DNA of 35,239 nt from JAGORY01 sp964517585 (GCA_964517585.1 CAZFCB010000009.1:1-35239); one strand, 5' to 3'; numbered from the stretch's first letter, positions 1-8,580 are shown. Numbers and translations: made by a program. Notes: a model not told the origin generated them from the sequence alone.

Positions 1-149
1 TTCGTGGGTAGCACTTGTGCAAGTGCAGGCGCCAGTGGATCCGTCCACAAATTAAACCGGACACCAATCACGTCATGACCCTGCTCTTTCAGCAGATGCG
101 CAACAACCGATGAGTCGATGCCGCCGGACATGGCAAGGAGGACTTTCAT
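1..149 (-). CDS. mnmA: tRNA-specific 2-thiouridylase MnmA, N-terminal part (cut by window edge)
   Basis: MnmA thiolates U34 of the Lys, Glu and Gln tRNAs, using ATP and sulfur relayed to a catalytic cysteine; it acts in the cytoplasm. Only the first 49 residues are inside the window. They show the ATP-pyrophosphatase PP-loop SGGIDSSV near residue 8 (usually SGGVDSSV) and the following LLKEQGHDVIGV stretch typical of MnmA. The catalytic cysteines lie outside. The start was chosen because the PP-loop sits at the normal distance from it and a -10-like TAGACT ends 7 nt upstream. Another PP-loop ATPase (for example ThiI or an asparagine-synthase-like protein) is possible but fits less well. Confidence 0.85.
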   Translation of the reverse strand, partial: MKVLLAMSGGIDSSVVAHLLKEQGHDVIGVRFNLWTDPLAPALAQVLPT

Positions 150-156
150 GAGTCTG

Positions 157-162
157 AGTCTA
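157..162 (-). promoter_or_regulatory. -10 element of mnmA, leaderless geometry
   Basis: TAGACT on the minus strand, preceded by TGC (extended -10), ends 7 nt before the mnmA ATG. There is no room for a ribosome binding site, so the transcript would begin at or next to the start codon. Confidence 0.55.
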
Positions 163-210
163 GCAAAATTCGGAAGAATAGTCCTCTGAGCGTTTTTGCG
201 TTCGAAATGC

Positions 211-216
211 TATGAT
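211..216 (+). promoter_or_regulatory. -10 element of the DUF5671 gene
   Basis: TATGAT preceded by TGC (extended -10) ends 9 nt before the ATG at 226. No Shine-Dalgarno sequence lies in between. Confidence 0.5.
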
Positions 217-225
217 GCATCACCT

Positions 226-1359
226 ATGCAACATTCTCTCACAGAGTTCATCGCTCATGCTCGATCCAAAGACATGGATTTACAAACCGTCAGACTTCTC
301 CTGCTGTCCGCAGGCTGGAAAGAGAAAGACATTTCAGAGGCACTTGCATCAGAAACACTTGATCTGCCAGTACCTGTGCCAAGTGACAGTGGCGGAGCGC
401 GTGATGCGTTCTTTCATCTCCTGACGTTTACGACACTCTACTCCACGGTGATTGCGATGATCGTGCTCGTTTTCGAGTACCTGAATCGTCTTCTTCCAGA
501 TATGGCAAATAGGAATGCGGAGATCTACATGAATTCCGATTTTTCAGGCATCCGTTGGTCACTTGCAGTGGTCATGGTTTCTTTTCCTTTATTTGCTTTT
601 CTCTCGCGGATTTTGCATCGAGAGTTTATCAAAAATCCAGAAAAGCTTGGTTCTGGTATCCGCAGGTGGCTCACGTATCTCACACTCTTCGTGACAGCGT
701 GTACGCTCATTGGAGATATTATTACCCTCTTCTTCTATTTGCTGCAGGGTGAACTGACTGCACGGTTCATCTTTAAAGTTCTCGCAATTCTCGTCCTCTC
801 AGGCTTACCTTTTTCGTACTACTTTAGCGTCGTTCGGATGGATACGGCGAAGTATGCAAAAAGCACGATTCATCGCCTGTATTTCGCTGCAACATGCATT
901 ATTGTCGCCATTATTTTTGTTTGGGGTATTTTTATTGTCGGTAGTCCGGCATACGGACGAGAGCAGAAATTTGATGAACAGCGTCTTGCGGATCTCAGGG
1001 CGATTCAGAGCGAAATCCTCAATCAAATTTACGGTTCGGCGCGCGACTCGGTGATAATACCTCCTCCGACGGAACTCCCGAAACCGCTGCCGGCTACGCT
1101 TGAAACTGTCGCCGCGAACGCGCAGTACCAGAAGCTGAGCCTCAATGATCCAAAGACGGGGCTGCCGTACGAGTATGTGCGTTACAAGGACCAGAGAAAC
1201 GACGAAACTCCATCATACGAACACTTTCCGACAGGTGCGGCCTATCAGCTTTGCGCAACATTCGATCTACCGCGGGACTTGAGTTACGACATCTTTTGGA
1301 ATCATCCAAAAGGGCGGCATTGTTTCACGTTTGATGCACTAGATACGAGATCGAAATAA
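226..1359 (+). CDS. DUF5671-type integral membrane protein with extracytoplasmic C-terminal domain
   Basis: Function unknown. The first ~45 residues are helical and soluble. Residues ~60-250 hold about four to five membrane segments resembling DUF5671. The last ~120 residues are soluble, with a DPKTGLPYEY stretch and two cysteines (LCATF and HCFTF) that could form a disulfide outside the membrane. The start at 226 is preferred over an in-frame TTG at 196 because of the -10 box at 211-216. The gene stands alone, diverging from mnmA and followed by prfA. A soluble tail with a DPxTGxPYEY block behind a DUF5671 core is, from memory, seen in other Patescibacteria; not checked. Confidence 0.7.
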   Translation: MQHSLTEFIAHARSKDMDLQTVRLLLLSAGWKEKDISEALASETLDLPVPVPSDSGGARDAFFHLLTFTTLYSTVIAMIVLVFEYLNRLLPDMANRNAEIYMNSDFSGIRWSLAVVMVSFPLFAFLSRILHREFIKNPEKLGSGIRRWLTYLTLFVTACTLIGDIITLFFYLLQGELTARFIFKVLAILVLSGLPFSYYFSVVRMDTAKYAKSTIHRLYFAATCIIVAIIFVWGIFIVGSPAYGREQKFDEQRLADLRAIQSEILNQIYGSARDSVIIPPPTELPKPLPATLETVAANAQYQKLSLNDPKTGLPYEYVRYKDQRNDETPSYEHFPTGAAYQLCATFDLPRDLSYDIFWNHPKGRHCFTFDALDTRSK

Positions 1360-1388
1360 CGAGCCGAAAAGCGGGTGACGGATAGGAG

Positions 1389-1427
1389 GTAGAGGGTAGA
1401 AAAATTACTCTTCCGACTACCGGCTAC
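1389..1427 (+). terminator. Imperfect GTAG/CTAC hairpin before prfA
   Basis: Arms 1389-1399 and 1417-1427 pair over nine positions with a 2x2 internal loop and a 17-nt loop. A TTTTT run follows about ten bases later (1439-1443). It could end the DUF5671 transcript, but the stem is weak and the T run is not adjacent. Confidence 0.3.
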
Positions 1428-1446
1428 GCGCTACGTACTTTTTCGC

Positions 1447-1452
1447 TACAAT
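1447..1452 (+). promoter_or_regulatory. -10 element of prfA, leaderless geometry
   Basis: TACAAT in the context CGCTACAAT ends exactly 6 nt before the prfA ATG (gap bases ctcccc). The same CGCTACAAT core recurs before folD and the 26630 gene. Confidence 0.65.
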
Positions 1453-1458
1453 CTCCCC

Positions 1459-2514
1459 ATGCTACAGAAAGTGAAAACACAGGTCGAAGAACTGCGTGCA
1501 ACGCGGAAGAAAATGGAGGACCCGGCAGTGTATGCGGATCAAAAGGAAGTGACACGCCTTGCTCGTCGCATCAAACAGCTAGAACCGCTCGAATCGATCT
1601 ATGATCAGTACGTACTCCTCGAGCAGGCTGTAAAAGATGAGAATGTATTTGATGGAGATCCTGAACTTGCTTCGATAGCGAAAGATGAAGCTGTTCGGGC
1701 AAAAGAACAAATGCCGATGCTGCTAGAAAAAATGAAACGATTACTCATTCCAAGGAATCCAGACGATGAGAAAAGCGTCATCCTTGAAGTGCGTGCCGGA
1801 GCTGGAGGTGAAGAAGCTGCTCTCTTTGCTGCTGAACAGCTGAAGATGTACCTGAAGTACGCAGAAATGCGCGGGTGGAAAACAGAGCTCCTCGATGTGT
1901 CAGAAGCAGATGCAGGAGGCGTAAAGGAAGCTTCTGCACGCATAGAGGGTCAGGGAGTCTATGGAAATCTGAAGTTTGAATCTGGTGTTCATCGAGTGCA
2001 GAGAATTCCTGAGACAGAAGCAAAAGGCCGTGTGCACACATCAACAACGACGATAGCTATTCTGCCTGAAGCTGAAGAAGTAGACATTGAAGTAAGGCCG
2101 CAGGACTTAAAGATCGATACATATCGTTCCGGCGGCGCTGGAGGACAGCACGTGAACAAAACAGAAAGTGCTATCCGGATCACACATATTCCGTCGGGTG
2201 TCGTTGTTACGTGTCAGACAGAAAGATCGCAACTCAAGAATCGTGCTCTCGCTATGTCGCTACTTCGAAGCAGGCTCTATGTAGCAGAACAAGAGCGTTT
2301 GGCGAAAGAGAGAACAGATTTACGCTCTGGACAAGTGGGAACAGGGGATAGGTCAGAGAAAGTTCGCACGTACAACTTTCCGCAAGATCGTGTGACGGAT
2401 CATCGTGCCAATATCAATTTTAGTAATATTCCATCAATTATGCTTGGAAAATTAGATCAAATAGTCGAGGCAATGAAAAAATGGGAAGAGGACGAGCTTT
2501 TGAAGATGGTATAA
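1459..2514 (+). CDS. prfA: Peptide chain release factor 1
   Basis: RF1 reads UAA and UAG in the ribosomal A site and triggers peptide release. At 351 residues it is near the usual length (about 355-360). The GGQ catalytic motif is at residues 228-230 within SGGAGGQHVNKTES. The codon-recognition tripeptide is PET at 184-186, in QRIPETEAKGRVHTS; PxT is the RF1 form, as opposed to SPF of RF2. The N-terminal coiled region is intact. Since several genes here stop with TGA, an RF2 is expected elsewhere. It appears to be transcribed on its own as a leaderless message. Confidence 0.96.
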   Translation: MLQKVKTQVEELRATRKKMEDPAVYADQKEVTRLARRIKQLEPLESIYDQYVLLEQAVKDENVFDGDPELASIAKDEAVRAKEQMPMLLEKMKRLLIPRNPDDEKSVILEVRAGAGGEEAALFAAEQLKMYLKYAEMRGWKTELLDVSEADAGGVKEASARIEGQGVYGNLKFESGVHRVQRIPETEAKGRVHTSTTTIAILPEAEEVDIEVRPQDLKIDTYRSGGAGGQHVNKTESAIRITHIPSGVVVTCQTERSQLKNRALAMSLLRSRLYVAEQERLAKERTDLRSGQVGTGDRSEKVRTYNFPQDRVTDHRANINFSNIPSIMLGKLDQIVEAMKKWEEDELLKMV

Positions 2515-2655
2515 CGAGGTGTTTTCTACGCGTATGTAACGCGGACAGGATGGCCGCGCTGAATATTTTATGAATGTTTTGCGAGTATTTCCAATTGTCT
2601 TTACTAGTGTTCATTGAACCATTGTAAGGACGCTGATGTTTTGATGAGTGCTCAG

Positions 2656-2674
2656 CGCACCCTTCCAGGGTGCG
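2656..2674. repeat. Perfect 8-bp hairpin downstream of prfA
   Basis: CGCACCCT (2656-2663), a 3-nt loop and AGGGTGCG (2667-2674) form a perfect stem. Only AAAATATG follows on the plus strand and no T run follows on the minus strand, so it is not a classical terminator. It may be a 3'-end stabiliser of prfA mRNA. Confidence 0.4.
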
Positions 2675-2694
2675 AAAATATGTTGGAGTATAGG

Positions 2695-2722
2695 AAAAAA
2701 TGCCGCCCACTCGGACGGCATT
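2695..2722 (-). terminator. Rho-independent terminator of the Ser-rich secreted protein gene
   Basis: On the minus strand AATGCCG and CGGCATT pair (7 bp, extended by two inner G-C pairs after one mismatch) and are followed at once by a run of six T. It lies 18 bp past the stop of the gene at 2740. Confidence 0.75.
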
Positions 2723-2739
2723 CTTTGTATCGAAAGTGA

Positions 2740-3393
2740 TTAGTACACCAAGTTACCATCAACAGGCTCTCTTCGTTCCATGATGAGACGAATATTGCGC
2801 TGGTAACATTTGACTGCTTCTTCTCGAGCGACAAACTTCTCTAAGCACAGGTTCCAAACCTCTGAAGCTCGATCAGTCCTATCGAGAAGCTCCGAAGCGC
2901 TTGAGGAAGACGAAGAAGATGACGTAGAGCTTACGGAAGGTGTTGCAACTGGTTCGACTGATGAAGCGGATGAACTTTCAGACGAAGATGATGGAGGTGG
3001 ACCATACGAACCTGGGAGTAGAGATGCAATGTCTTTGAGGTACGATACCTGACTCAAAATAGCCTTGAGGGCACCGGAGTTGTATGTCTCTTGTAAGTTT
3101 GCGTACGGACCAAATTTCTCTTTGCATCTCGGCATATCGAAGGCAGTCGGACGGTAGCATGTATGACCAAAATAACTTGCAAAATCAAATGCGCTTGTAT
3201 CGAGTGATCCATTTGAAAAAATGCCAACAGACTCTGCGCCTAACTTTTGGAAAGCTTGTACAACCTGATGTGCGTAATATGGTTCATCGTATTGATCTGC
3301 AGCAAGCAGGGGGAGTGCTGTGATTGCTGCGGTTACGAGGAGTGAGGCGACAGAAAATTGTAGTGCCCGTGTCTGCTGGAAGAGAGTCGTCAT
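2740..3393 (-). CDS. Secreted protein with Ser-rich linker, function unknown
   Basis: About 217 residues. The N-terminus has a positive start and a hydrophobic stretch ending LPLLAADQYD, a plausible Sec signal peptide. A globular part with two cysteines (HTCYRP, PRCKEKF) follows. Residues ~135-170 are a low-complexity Ser-rich linker, and the C-terminal ~45 residues hold two more cysteines. Four extracytoplasmic cysteines suggest one or two disulfides. The ATG at 3393 was chosen over an upstream in-frame TTG because the promoter at 3424-3451 would start the mRNA about 30 nt before it. Its own promoter and terminator make it a single-gene unit behind purD. I recognise no family. Confidence 0.65.
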   Translation of the reverse strand: MTTLFQQTRALQFSVASLLVTAAITALPLLAADQYDEPYYAHQVVQAFQKLGAESVGIFSNGSLDTSAFDFASYFGHTCYRPTAFDMPRCKEKFGPYANLQETYNSGALKAILSQVSYLKDIASLLPGSYGPPPSSSSESSSASSVEPVATPSVSSTSSSSSSSSASELLDRTDRASEVWNLCLEKFVAREEAVKCYQRNIRLIMERREPVDGNLVY

Positions 3394-3423
3394 ACAAATG
3401 GGAAAAATAGTAGAAAGTGCACT

Positions 3424-3451
3424 ACTATACTTTATAATCAAACTATGTCAA
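3424..3451 (-). promoter_or_regulatory. Promoter of the Ser-rich secreted protein gene
   Basis: On the minus strand a consensus -35 TTGACA (3446-3451), a 16-nt spacer and TATAGT (3424-3429). It begins 10 bp after the purD stop codon. The predicted leader is about 30 nt, pyrimidine-rich and without a Shine-Dalgarno motif. Confidence 0.6.
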
Positions 3452-3460
3452 TAGACTACG

Positions 3461-4816
3461 TCAATATTTCGCCCGTAGCTTGTGCATGAGGTCTACGCGC
3501 CTCTGGATGGAGTCCATTGTTCCGATGTCAGATCGAAAACGAATGGGCCCAGCCATCTTCTCGCAAATTCCTTGAGCAACTTGCTCGGCTTCGGCAAGAG
3601 AGTCTCCAATCCCCACGATACCAATAGAGCGAGATCCGCCAAGTATAACATTGCCCGTGTCGTCCAAATGTACATCGCCATAATACACACGCGAATTGTC
3701 AGGGAATTCTTCGGGGATCATGACTTTCTGACCCGTTTCGTTCTTTGCTTCGGGGTAGCTTTTTGGGACGACGTATTTGCAGACCGTTGCTTTTGGTGAA
3801 AATTGGACAAGGTCGGGCGTCAGATTACCGGCAATGATAGCCTGACAAATAGCGACAAAGTCACTCTGGAGAAGCGGCAGCACATTGAGTGCTTCTGGAT
3901 CGCCAAACCGAGCGTTATACTCAATAACTTTCACCCCGTCATACGTCGCAATAAAACCACCGTACAGAATTCCTTTGTAGGATTCGTTGCACTCTTCTTC
4001 GATCGCAGCAGCAACTCTTGCATTGATCTCACTTGCAGTTTTCACGTCAGAGGGCTCCAGAAATGGTAGTCCGTGTGAGACATCGCTGTACGTGCCCATA
4101 CCACCGGTATTTGGTCCTGTATCACCGTTCCCTGAACGCTTATGATCTTGTACGGCCGGCATGTCAACGACGCTTGATCCAGAGACAAATGACATCAAAC
4201 TAAATTCCACACCGATAAGTTTCTCTTCAAGAACGACAGTACCGCATTGCTGCAGGCATTCCATCGCGTACTTCGCACCACTCTCAATGGTCATAAGGTG
4301 CTCACCGCTGACGCGAACTCCTTTACCTCCTTTGAGTGCATCATATTTTACAACGTAATGACCATGAAGTTCATGTTCTAAGTAAGCCCGTATATCCATC
4401 TCCATTTGGTGTCGCTGATCGAGGGATGAAAGCGTGAATGTTCGAAATTTCGGATTATTGTTGATACCATGTTTTTGCATGAGTTCTCGAGCGAAACTTT
4501 TACTAGATTCGATGCGAGCAAGATTTCTCTTCGGTGCGATGCAGGGAATACCGACAGCTTCAAGACGATCTGCAATACCTGCTCCTATGGGATCATCCGG
4601 AGCGGGAATTGCAAAATCACACTTGGCAGCTTTTCCGATGTCCACAATTTTTGCGAGGCTCATGATGTCCATAACATGGAGCTCTGTTGCGAGTTTCGCA
4701 AAACCTGGACTTTTTACCGTGGAGCAAACGATGAGTTCTGGTTTTTGGGGGCTGCGGACGCACGCATCTGCTATTGCCTCTCCTCGGGCTGAGTTTGTGA
4801 TAAGAAGGATGCGCAT
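3461..4816 (-). CDS. purD: Phosphoribosylamine--glycine ligase (GAR synthetase)
   Basis: Catalyses the second step of de novo purine synthesis: phosphoribosylamine + glycine + ATP to GAR. 451 residues. The ATP-grasp core is clear: GPNTGGMGTYSD at ~234-245 and RFGDPEALN at ~303-311, plus DDPIGAGIADRLEAVGIPC in the N-domain and the C-terminal rudiment domain. Odd: the usual N-terminal glycine-rich loop (GSGGREHA) is replaced by NSARGEAIA. It lies downstream of purF on the same strand, 140 bp away, but has its own -10 box 6 nt before ATG. The stop is TGA. Confidence 0.92.
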   Translation of the reverse strand: MRILLITNSARGEAIADACVRSPQKPELIVCSTVKSPGFAKLATELHVMDIMSLAKIVDIGKAAKCDFAIPAPDDPIGAGIADRLEAVGIPCIAPKRNLARIESSKSFARELMQKHGINNNPKFRTFTLSSLDQRHQMEMDIRAYLEHELHGHYVVKYDALKGGKGVRVSGEHLMTIESGAKYAMECLQQCGTVVLEEKLIGVEFSLMSFVSGSSVVDMPAVQDHKRSGNGDTGPNTGGMGTYSDVSHGLPFLEPSDVKTASEINARVAAAIEEECNESYKGILYGGFIATYDGVKVIEYNARFGDPEALNVLPLLQSDFVAICQAIIAGNLTPDLVQFSPKATVCKYVVPKSYPEAKNETGQKVMIPEEFPDNSRVYYGDVHLDDTGNVILGGSRSIGIVGIGDSLAEAEQVAQGICEKMAGPIRFRSDIGTMDSIQRRVDLMHKLRAKY

Positions 4817-4822
4817 GGCGAG

Positions 4823-4828
4823 AGAATA
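4823..4828 (-). promoter_or_regulatory. -10 element of purD, leaderless geometry
   Basis: TATTCT on the minus strand in the context TGCTATTCT (extended -10) ends exactly 6 nt before the purD ATG. Confidence 0.55.
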
Positions 4829-4838
4829 GCAGAAGGGA

Positions 4839-4938
4839 GGTGAGGTTGGTTGGGTAAGTGGGGTAGGGCTTTGTTGTGCTGACGCGCAGAGTTGTTTCTT
4901 GTAAGACTCCTTACTTTTCCTACCAAACCTACCTCACC
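4839..4938. repeat. Long imperfect inverted repeat between purF and purD
   Basis: The arms 4839-4858 and 4919-4938 are complementary at about 17 of 20 positions and enclose 60 nt. The right arm contains TACCAAACCTAC, which recurs at 4949-4960 (running into the purF stop) and at 31720-31731 between tsaD and lgt. It could fold in the purF 3' end or purD 5' region as a processing or attenuation structure, or be a remnant of a small repeat element. Confidence 0.5.
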
Positions 4939-4956
4939 TACCCTTACTTACCAAAC

Positions 4957-6468
4957 CTACACCAACGCCATCATCTTTGTCTGGTCGGGGTTATTGTCAT
5001 TTCCTTCATTGCGAGAAAAAGATTCGCGAGTCTCATTTCTGCCACAGCCCAAATTTCGAAGCATGCGAGGAGTAACCTCAGGTGTTGGATACTTTCCTGT
5101 AAAGCAGCCGTCCGAAAAGTGTCGGATGTTCGGGTTACCAATTTTTATTGCTCTCCGCATGTCGTCGACGGTGTTGTAGAAAAGACCATCACAACCAATC
5201 ATCTTCTTGATTTCTGCAATCGAATGATGCGAAGCAATGAGTTCCGTTGTTGTTGGGAGATCGATTCCGTATGGATCAGGCCCAATGATGGGGGGGGAGG
5301 CAGATGCGAAGTACACTTTTTTGGCGCCTGCCTTTCGTGCCATTTCTACAATTTTTCGACTTGTGTTGCCGCGCACAATAGAGTCATCAACAAGGAGTAC
5401 TGAATTTCCTTTGAATTCGAGATCGATAGGATGCAGTTTGAAGTTGAGACTGCGTTTTCGCATTTCTTGCCCTGGCATGATGAACGTGCGGCCAATGTAG
5501 CGGTTCTTCACAAAACCTTCCCGATAACGAATCTTCAGTTTGTCTGCGAGCCCAGCCGCTGATGGTCTTCCGGTATCAGGAATCGGAATCACTGAGTCAA
5601 TGTGAATTCCCGCTGCTCTAATCTGTTTTGCAAGTGCTTCGCCCATGCGGACTCTGGCTTTGTAGACATTTACTCCATCAATCGTAGAGTCGGGAGCTGC
5701 GAGGTACACCCATTCAAAGACGCATGGATGTAAGTCACCCTTCTTCACCACGCGCGAGTGTAGCCGATTTTGCTTATCAATAAACACAGCTTCGCCAGGC
5801 TGGATGTCACGCATAAATTCATAATCCATGGCTTTGAAGACAGTATTTTCGGATGCAAGCATGTACTCATATTTCATACCGTAGCGCTTGCGACCAAGCT
5901 GTAGTGGACGTATGCCATAGGGGTCACGAAATCCAACGATGCCATGGCCTCCGATGAGCGATACAACTGAGTACGCTCCTTTGCACCTACGCATCACGGT
6001 TTTGACAGCACGGAAAATATGCTCGGGATTGACGTTCTTAGGCCGTTGTTTGCGGAGCGCCAAAGAGAAAACATTGAGGAGAACTTCTGAATCAGACGTT
6101 GTGTTGAGGTGCCGAAAATCTTGCTCTTTAATTTCTTTAGCGAGCTGAGCAGAGTTCGTGAGGTTGCCATTATGAGCAAGCGCCATGCCAAAGGGTGAAT
6201 TGACGAAAAATGGCTGCGCTTCAAATTCGCTACTACAACCTGCCGTAGGGTACCGAACGTGCCCAATGCCCATGGGACCCTTGAGTCTTTGGAGCGAGCT
6301 TGCATGAAACACTTCGCTGACCATTCCCGTTGATTTTTTTAAGTGAAACTGATTATCGAATGTTACAATACCAGCAGCATCCTGACCGCGGTGCTGAAGC
6401 ACAATGAGTCCGTCATAGAGATCTTGGATCACATCTCTATAGCCGGAAACTGCAAGGATGCCGCACAT
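4957..6468 (-). CDS. purF: Amidophosphoribosyltransferase
   Basis: First committed enzyme of purine synthesis: PRPP + glutamine to phosphoribosylamine. 503 residues. The N-terminal nucleophile is Cys2 (MCGILAVSGY), with no propeptide visible in front. The glutaminase domain has LQHRGQDAAG and GMALAHNGNLTN. The PRTase domain has the PRPP loop VLLVDDSIVRG at ~357-367. The C-terminus has CFTGKYP, as in many class II enzymes. Its product is unstable and passes directly to PurD, encoded next on the strand. The upstream 25 nt hold only one G and no Shine-Dalgarno sequence; I see no convincing -10 close to the ATG. Confidence 0.96.
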   Translation of the reverse strand: MCGILAVSGYRDVIQDLYDGLIVLQHRGQDAAGIVTFDNQFHLKKSTGMVSEVFHASSLQRLKGPMGIGHVRYPTAGCSSEFEAQPFFVNSPFGMALAHNGNLTNSAQLAKEIKEQDFRHLNTTSDSEVLLNVFSLALRKQRPKNVNPEHIFRAVKTVMRRCKGAYSVVSLIGGHGIVGFRDPYGIRPLQLGRKRYGMKYEYMLASENTVFKAMDYEFMRDIQPGEAVFIDKQNRLHSRVVKKGDLHPCVFEWVYLAAPDSTIDGVNVYKARVRMGEALAKQIRAAGIHIDSVIPIPDTGRPSAAGLADKLKIRYREGFVKNRYIGRTFIMPGQEMRKRSLNFKLHPIDLEFKGNSVLLVDDSIVRGNTSRKIVEMARKAGAKKVYFASASPPIIGPDPYGIDLPTTTELIASHHSIAEIKKMIGCDGLFYNTVDDMRRAIKIGNPNIRHFSDGCFTGKYPTPEVTPRMLRNLGCGRNETRESFSRNEGNDNNPDQTKMMALV

Positions 6469-6643
6469 GAGTAGTTAGTGGGTAGTGGGTAGCTGATAGG
6501 AAACGGCAAAGCATGCCTTCTCCCTGTAACTGTAAAGGGAAAGGCCGTGGGAAATGGGGGAACCCACCATACATGCATTGTACAGACTCATACTCAGTGA
6601 GCAAGTATCTGTATCAGTCCTCGATTGTTGCTGCGATGAAGTA

Positions 6644-6672
6644 TTGTTAGCACACAGTTTTACGGCTACACT
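6644..6672 (+). promoter_or_regulatory. Promoter of typA
   Basis: TTGTTA (6644-6649), a 17-nt spacer and TACACT (6667-6672). This predicts a leader of about 60 nt ending in a G-poor tract without Shine-Dalgarno. It is one of the few starts in the window with a real 5' UTR and a -35 box. Confidence 0.5.
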
Positions 6673-6737
6673 ACAGCGTCATTCTTTCCTTGCTTTAGAC
6701 GCTTCGGCGGCAGGAATCGATTTTCTCACTCAATACT

Positions 6738-8537
6738 ATGGAGTTCCGCACTATTGCCATCATCGCTCATATCGACCATGGCAAAACGACTCTTGTCGAT
6801 CAAATTCTCAAACAGGGCGGTGCTTTTGAAGCGCATCAACAAGTTGACGAACGCGTCATGGACTCCAATGATCAGGAGAAAGAGCGTGGTATCACCATCT
6901 ACGCTAAGAACTGTTCCATTATGTACAAGGGAACGAAGATCAATATCGTCGATACACCAGGGCACGCTGACTTCGGTTCTGAAGTTGAACGCGTGCTTCG
7001 GATGTGTGATTGCGTCTGCTTACTCGTTGACGCCTTCGATGGACCAATGCCACAAACACGTTTCGTTCTCAAGAAGTCACTTGAGATGGGCATTCGTCCG
7101 ATTGTCATCATCAACAAAATTGACAGGCCAGGTTCTGAACCTGAGAAAGCACTGTCTCTTGTGTTTGATCTTTTCATCCAACTCGGGGCAAATGACACAC
7201 AGCTGGATTTCCCGTACATATTCGCAATCGGCCGAGATGGAGTTGCTAAGCTGAAGCTTTCTGATGAATCCAAGGACCTAAGTCCGCTCTTTGATCTTAT
7301 TCTCAAGGAAGTGAAGCCCGGCGAGAATGATGCAGCAAAGCCATTGCGCGTTCAGCCGGTAAATTTGGAGTACGATGTTTTTTCCGGACGAACCGCTATT
7401 GGAAGAATTACTGATGGAACTATCGCGCAAAACCAAGGCGTGTTTGTCATCAAGCCAGATGGCAGCCGAAAGCCAGGACGCATTACCAAAATTCAGGTCT
7501 ACAAAGGAGTGAATCGAAGCGAAGTAAAAGAAGCATCAGCGGGTGATGTCGTCATGCTTTCGGGCTTACCGGAGGTCTACGTCGGTGACACCATTACAAC
7601 AGTGCAGGATGCAGAGGCACTCCCAGTGATCAAGATTGATCCGCCGACTGTCTCGATGGATTTCATGGTGAATAACTCACCGTTTGCAGGAAAAGAGGGA
7701 ACCCTTGTGACCACTCGGCATATCAGAGAGAGACTAGAAAAGGAGCTCGAGACAAACGTTGGCCTGAAAATTGAACTCGGCGGAGAACGTACTGATGCTT
7801 TCCGTGTTTCTGGCCGTGGAGAAATGCATCTTGGTGTTCTCATTGAGTCTATGCGTCGTGAAGGGTTTGAGCTTGCCGTCTCGCGACCGGAAGTCATCAC
7901 GCATATGGAAAATGGCGTAAAGATGGAGCCATTTGAAACTGCATACATCGATGTTCCAGAGGAAGTATCAGGTGCAGTCATTCAGAAACTTGGTCTTCGC
8001 AAAGGTCTTATGCAGAACATGGAAACGAAGAACGGCATTACACGTTTGACGTATGAAATTCCCACGCGTGGTCTTCTTGGATTTAGAAACGAATTTATTA
8101 TTGATACGCGAGGCAACGGAATCTTGACACATGCATTTCAGAAATTTGCACCATACGCAGGAGATATGCCAGGCCGTACAACAGGCTCTATCATCTCCGC
8201 TATCACTGGTGAGTCGGTTGCTTTTGCCATCTACCAGTTACAGGAACGTGGCACGTTTTTCATCGGTTCTGGCGTGCCAGTTTATGAAGGTATGATTATT
8301 GGCGAGTCTCCAAACGGTATGGATATTATGGTGAACGTTGGTAAAGAGAAGAAATTATCCAACATGCGTTCTTCTGGCGCAGATGAAGCCATTCGCCTCA
8401 CTCCGCCTCGCATCATGACATTGGATGGAGCGCTGGAGTACATTCAGGATGACGAGCTTGTGGAAGTGACGCCAACAAGCATTCGTCTCCGAAAGAAGCT
8501 TCTCAATGAAACGGACAGAAAACGCGCGAAGAAGTAA
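6738..8537 (+). CDS. typA: GTP-binding ribosome-associated protein TypA/BipA
   Basis: Translational GTPase of the EF-G type that binds 70S ribosomes and aids large-subunit assembly and stress adaptation. 599 residues, the usual length. G1 is AHIDHGKTT at 10-18, G3 is DTPGHADFG at 72-80 and G4 is NKID at 126-129, followed by the beta-barrel domain, the EF-G III/V-like domains and the TypA-specific C-terminal domain. The second codon onward (EFRTIAIIAHIDHGKT) matches the family start. The gene ends just before the promoter of the MgtE-like gene and has its own promoter upstream, in the 269-bp spacer shared with divergent purF. Confidence 0.97.
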   Translation: MEFRTIAIIAHIDHGKTTLVDQILKQGGAFEAHQQVDERVMDSNDQEKERGITIYAKNCSIMYKGTKINIVDTPGHADFGSEVERVLRMCDCVCLLVDAFDGPMPQTRFVLKKSLEMGIRPIVIINKIDRPGSEPEKALSLVFDLFIQLGANDTQLDFPYIFAIGRDGVAKLKLSDESKDLSPLFDLILKEVKPGENDAAKPLRVQPVNLEYDVFSGRTAIGRITDGTIAQNQGVFVIKPDGSRKPGRITKIQVYKGVNRSEVKEASAGDVVMLSGLPEVYVGDTITTVQDAEALPVIKIDPPTVSMDFMVNNSPFAGKEGTLVTTRHIRERLEKELETNVGLKIELGGERTDAFRVSGRGEMHLGVLIESMRREGFELAVSRPEVITHMENGVKMEPFETAYIDVPEEVSGAVIQKLGLRKGLMQNMETKNGITRLTYEIPTRGLLGFRNEFIIDTRGNGILTHAFQKFAPYAGDMPGRTTGSIISAITGESVAFAIYQLQERGTFFIGSGVPVYEGMIIGESPNGMDIMVNVGKEKKLSNMRSSGADEAIRLTPPRIMTLDGALEYIQDDELVEVTPTSIRLRKKLLNETDRKRAKK

Positions 8538-8580
8538 GCATGTGACGATGAAACTTCTTAAGAAAACAGCTGTTTTGTGG

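Noticed and set aside
2880..2995. Ser/Glu-type repeat region as a possible CRISPR or tandem array
   Set aside because: It is the codon-level low complexity of a Ser-rich protein linker, without regular repeat-spacer periodicity.
4876..5403. 175-codon plus-strand frame across the purF end and spacer
   Set aside because: Antisense to conserved purF codons and built partly from the TACC repeats; composition is not protein-like.
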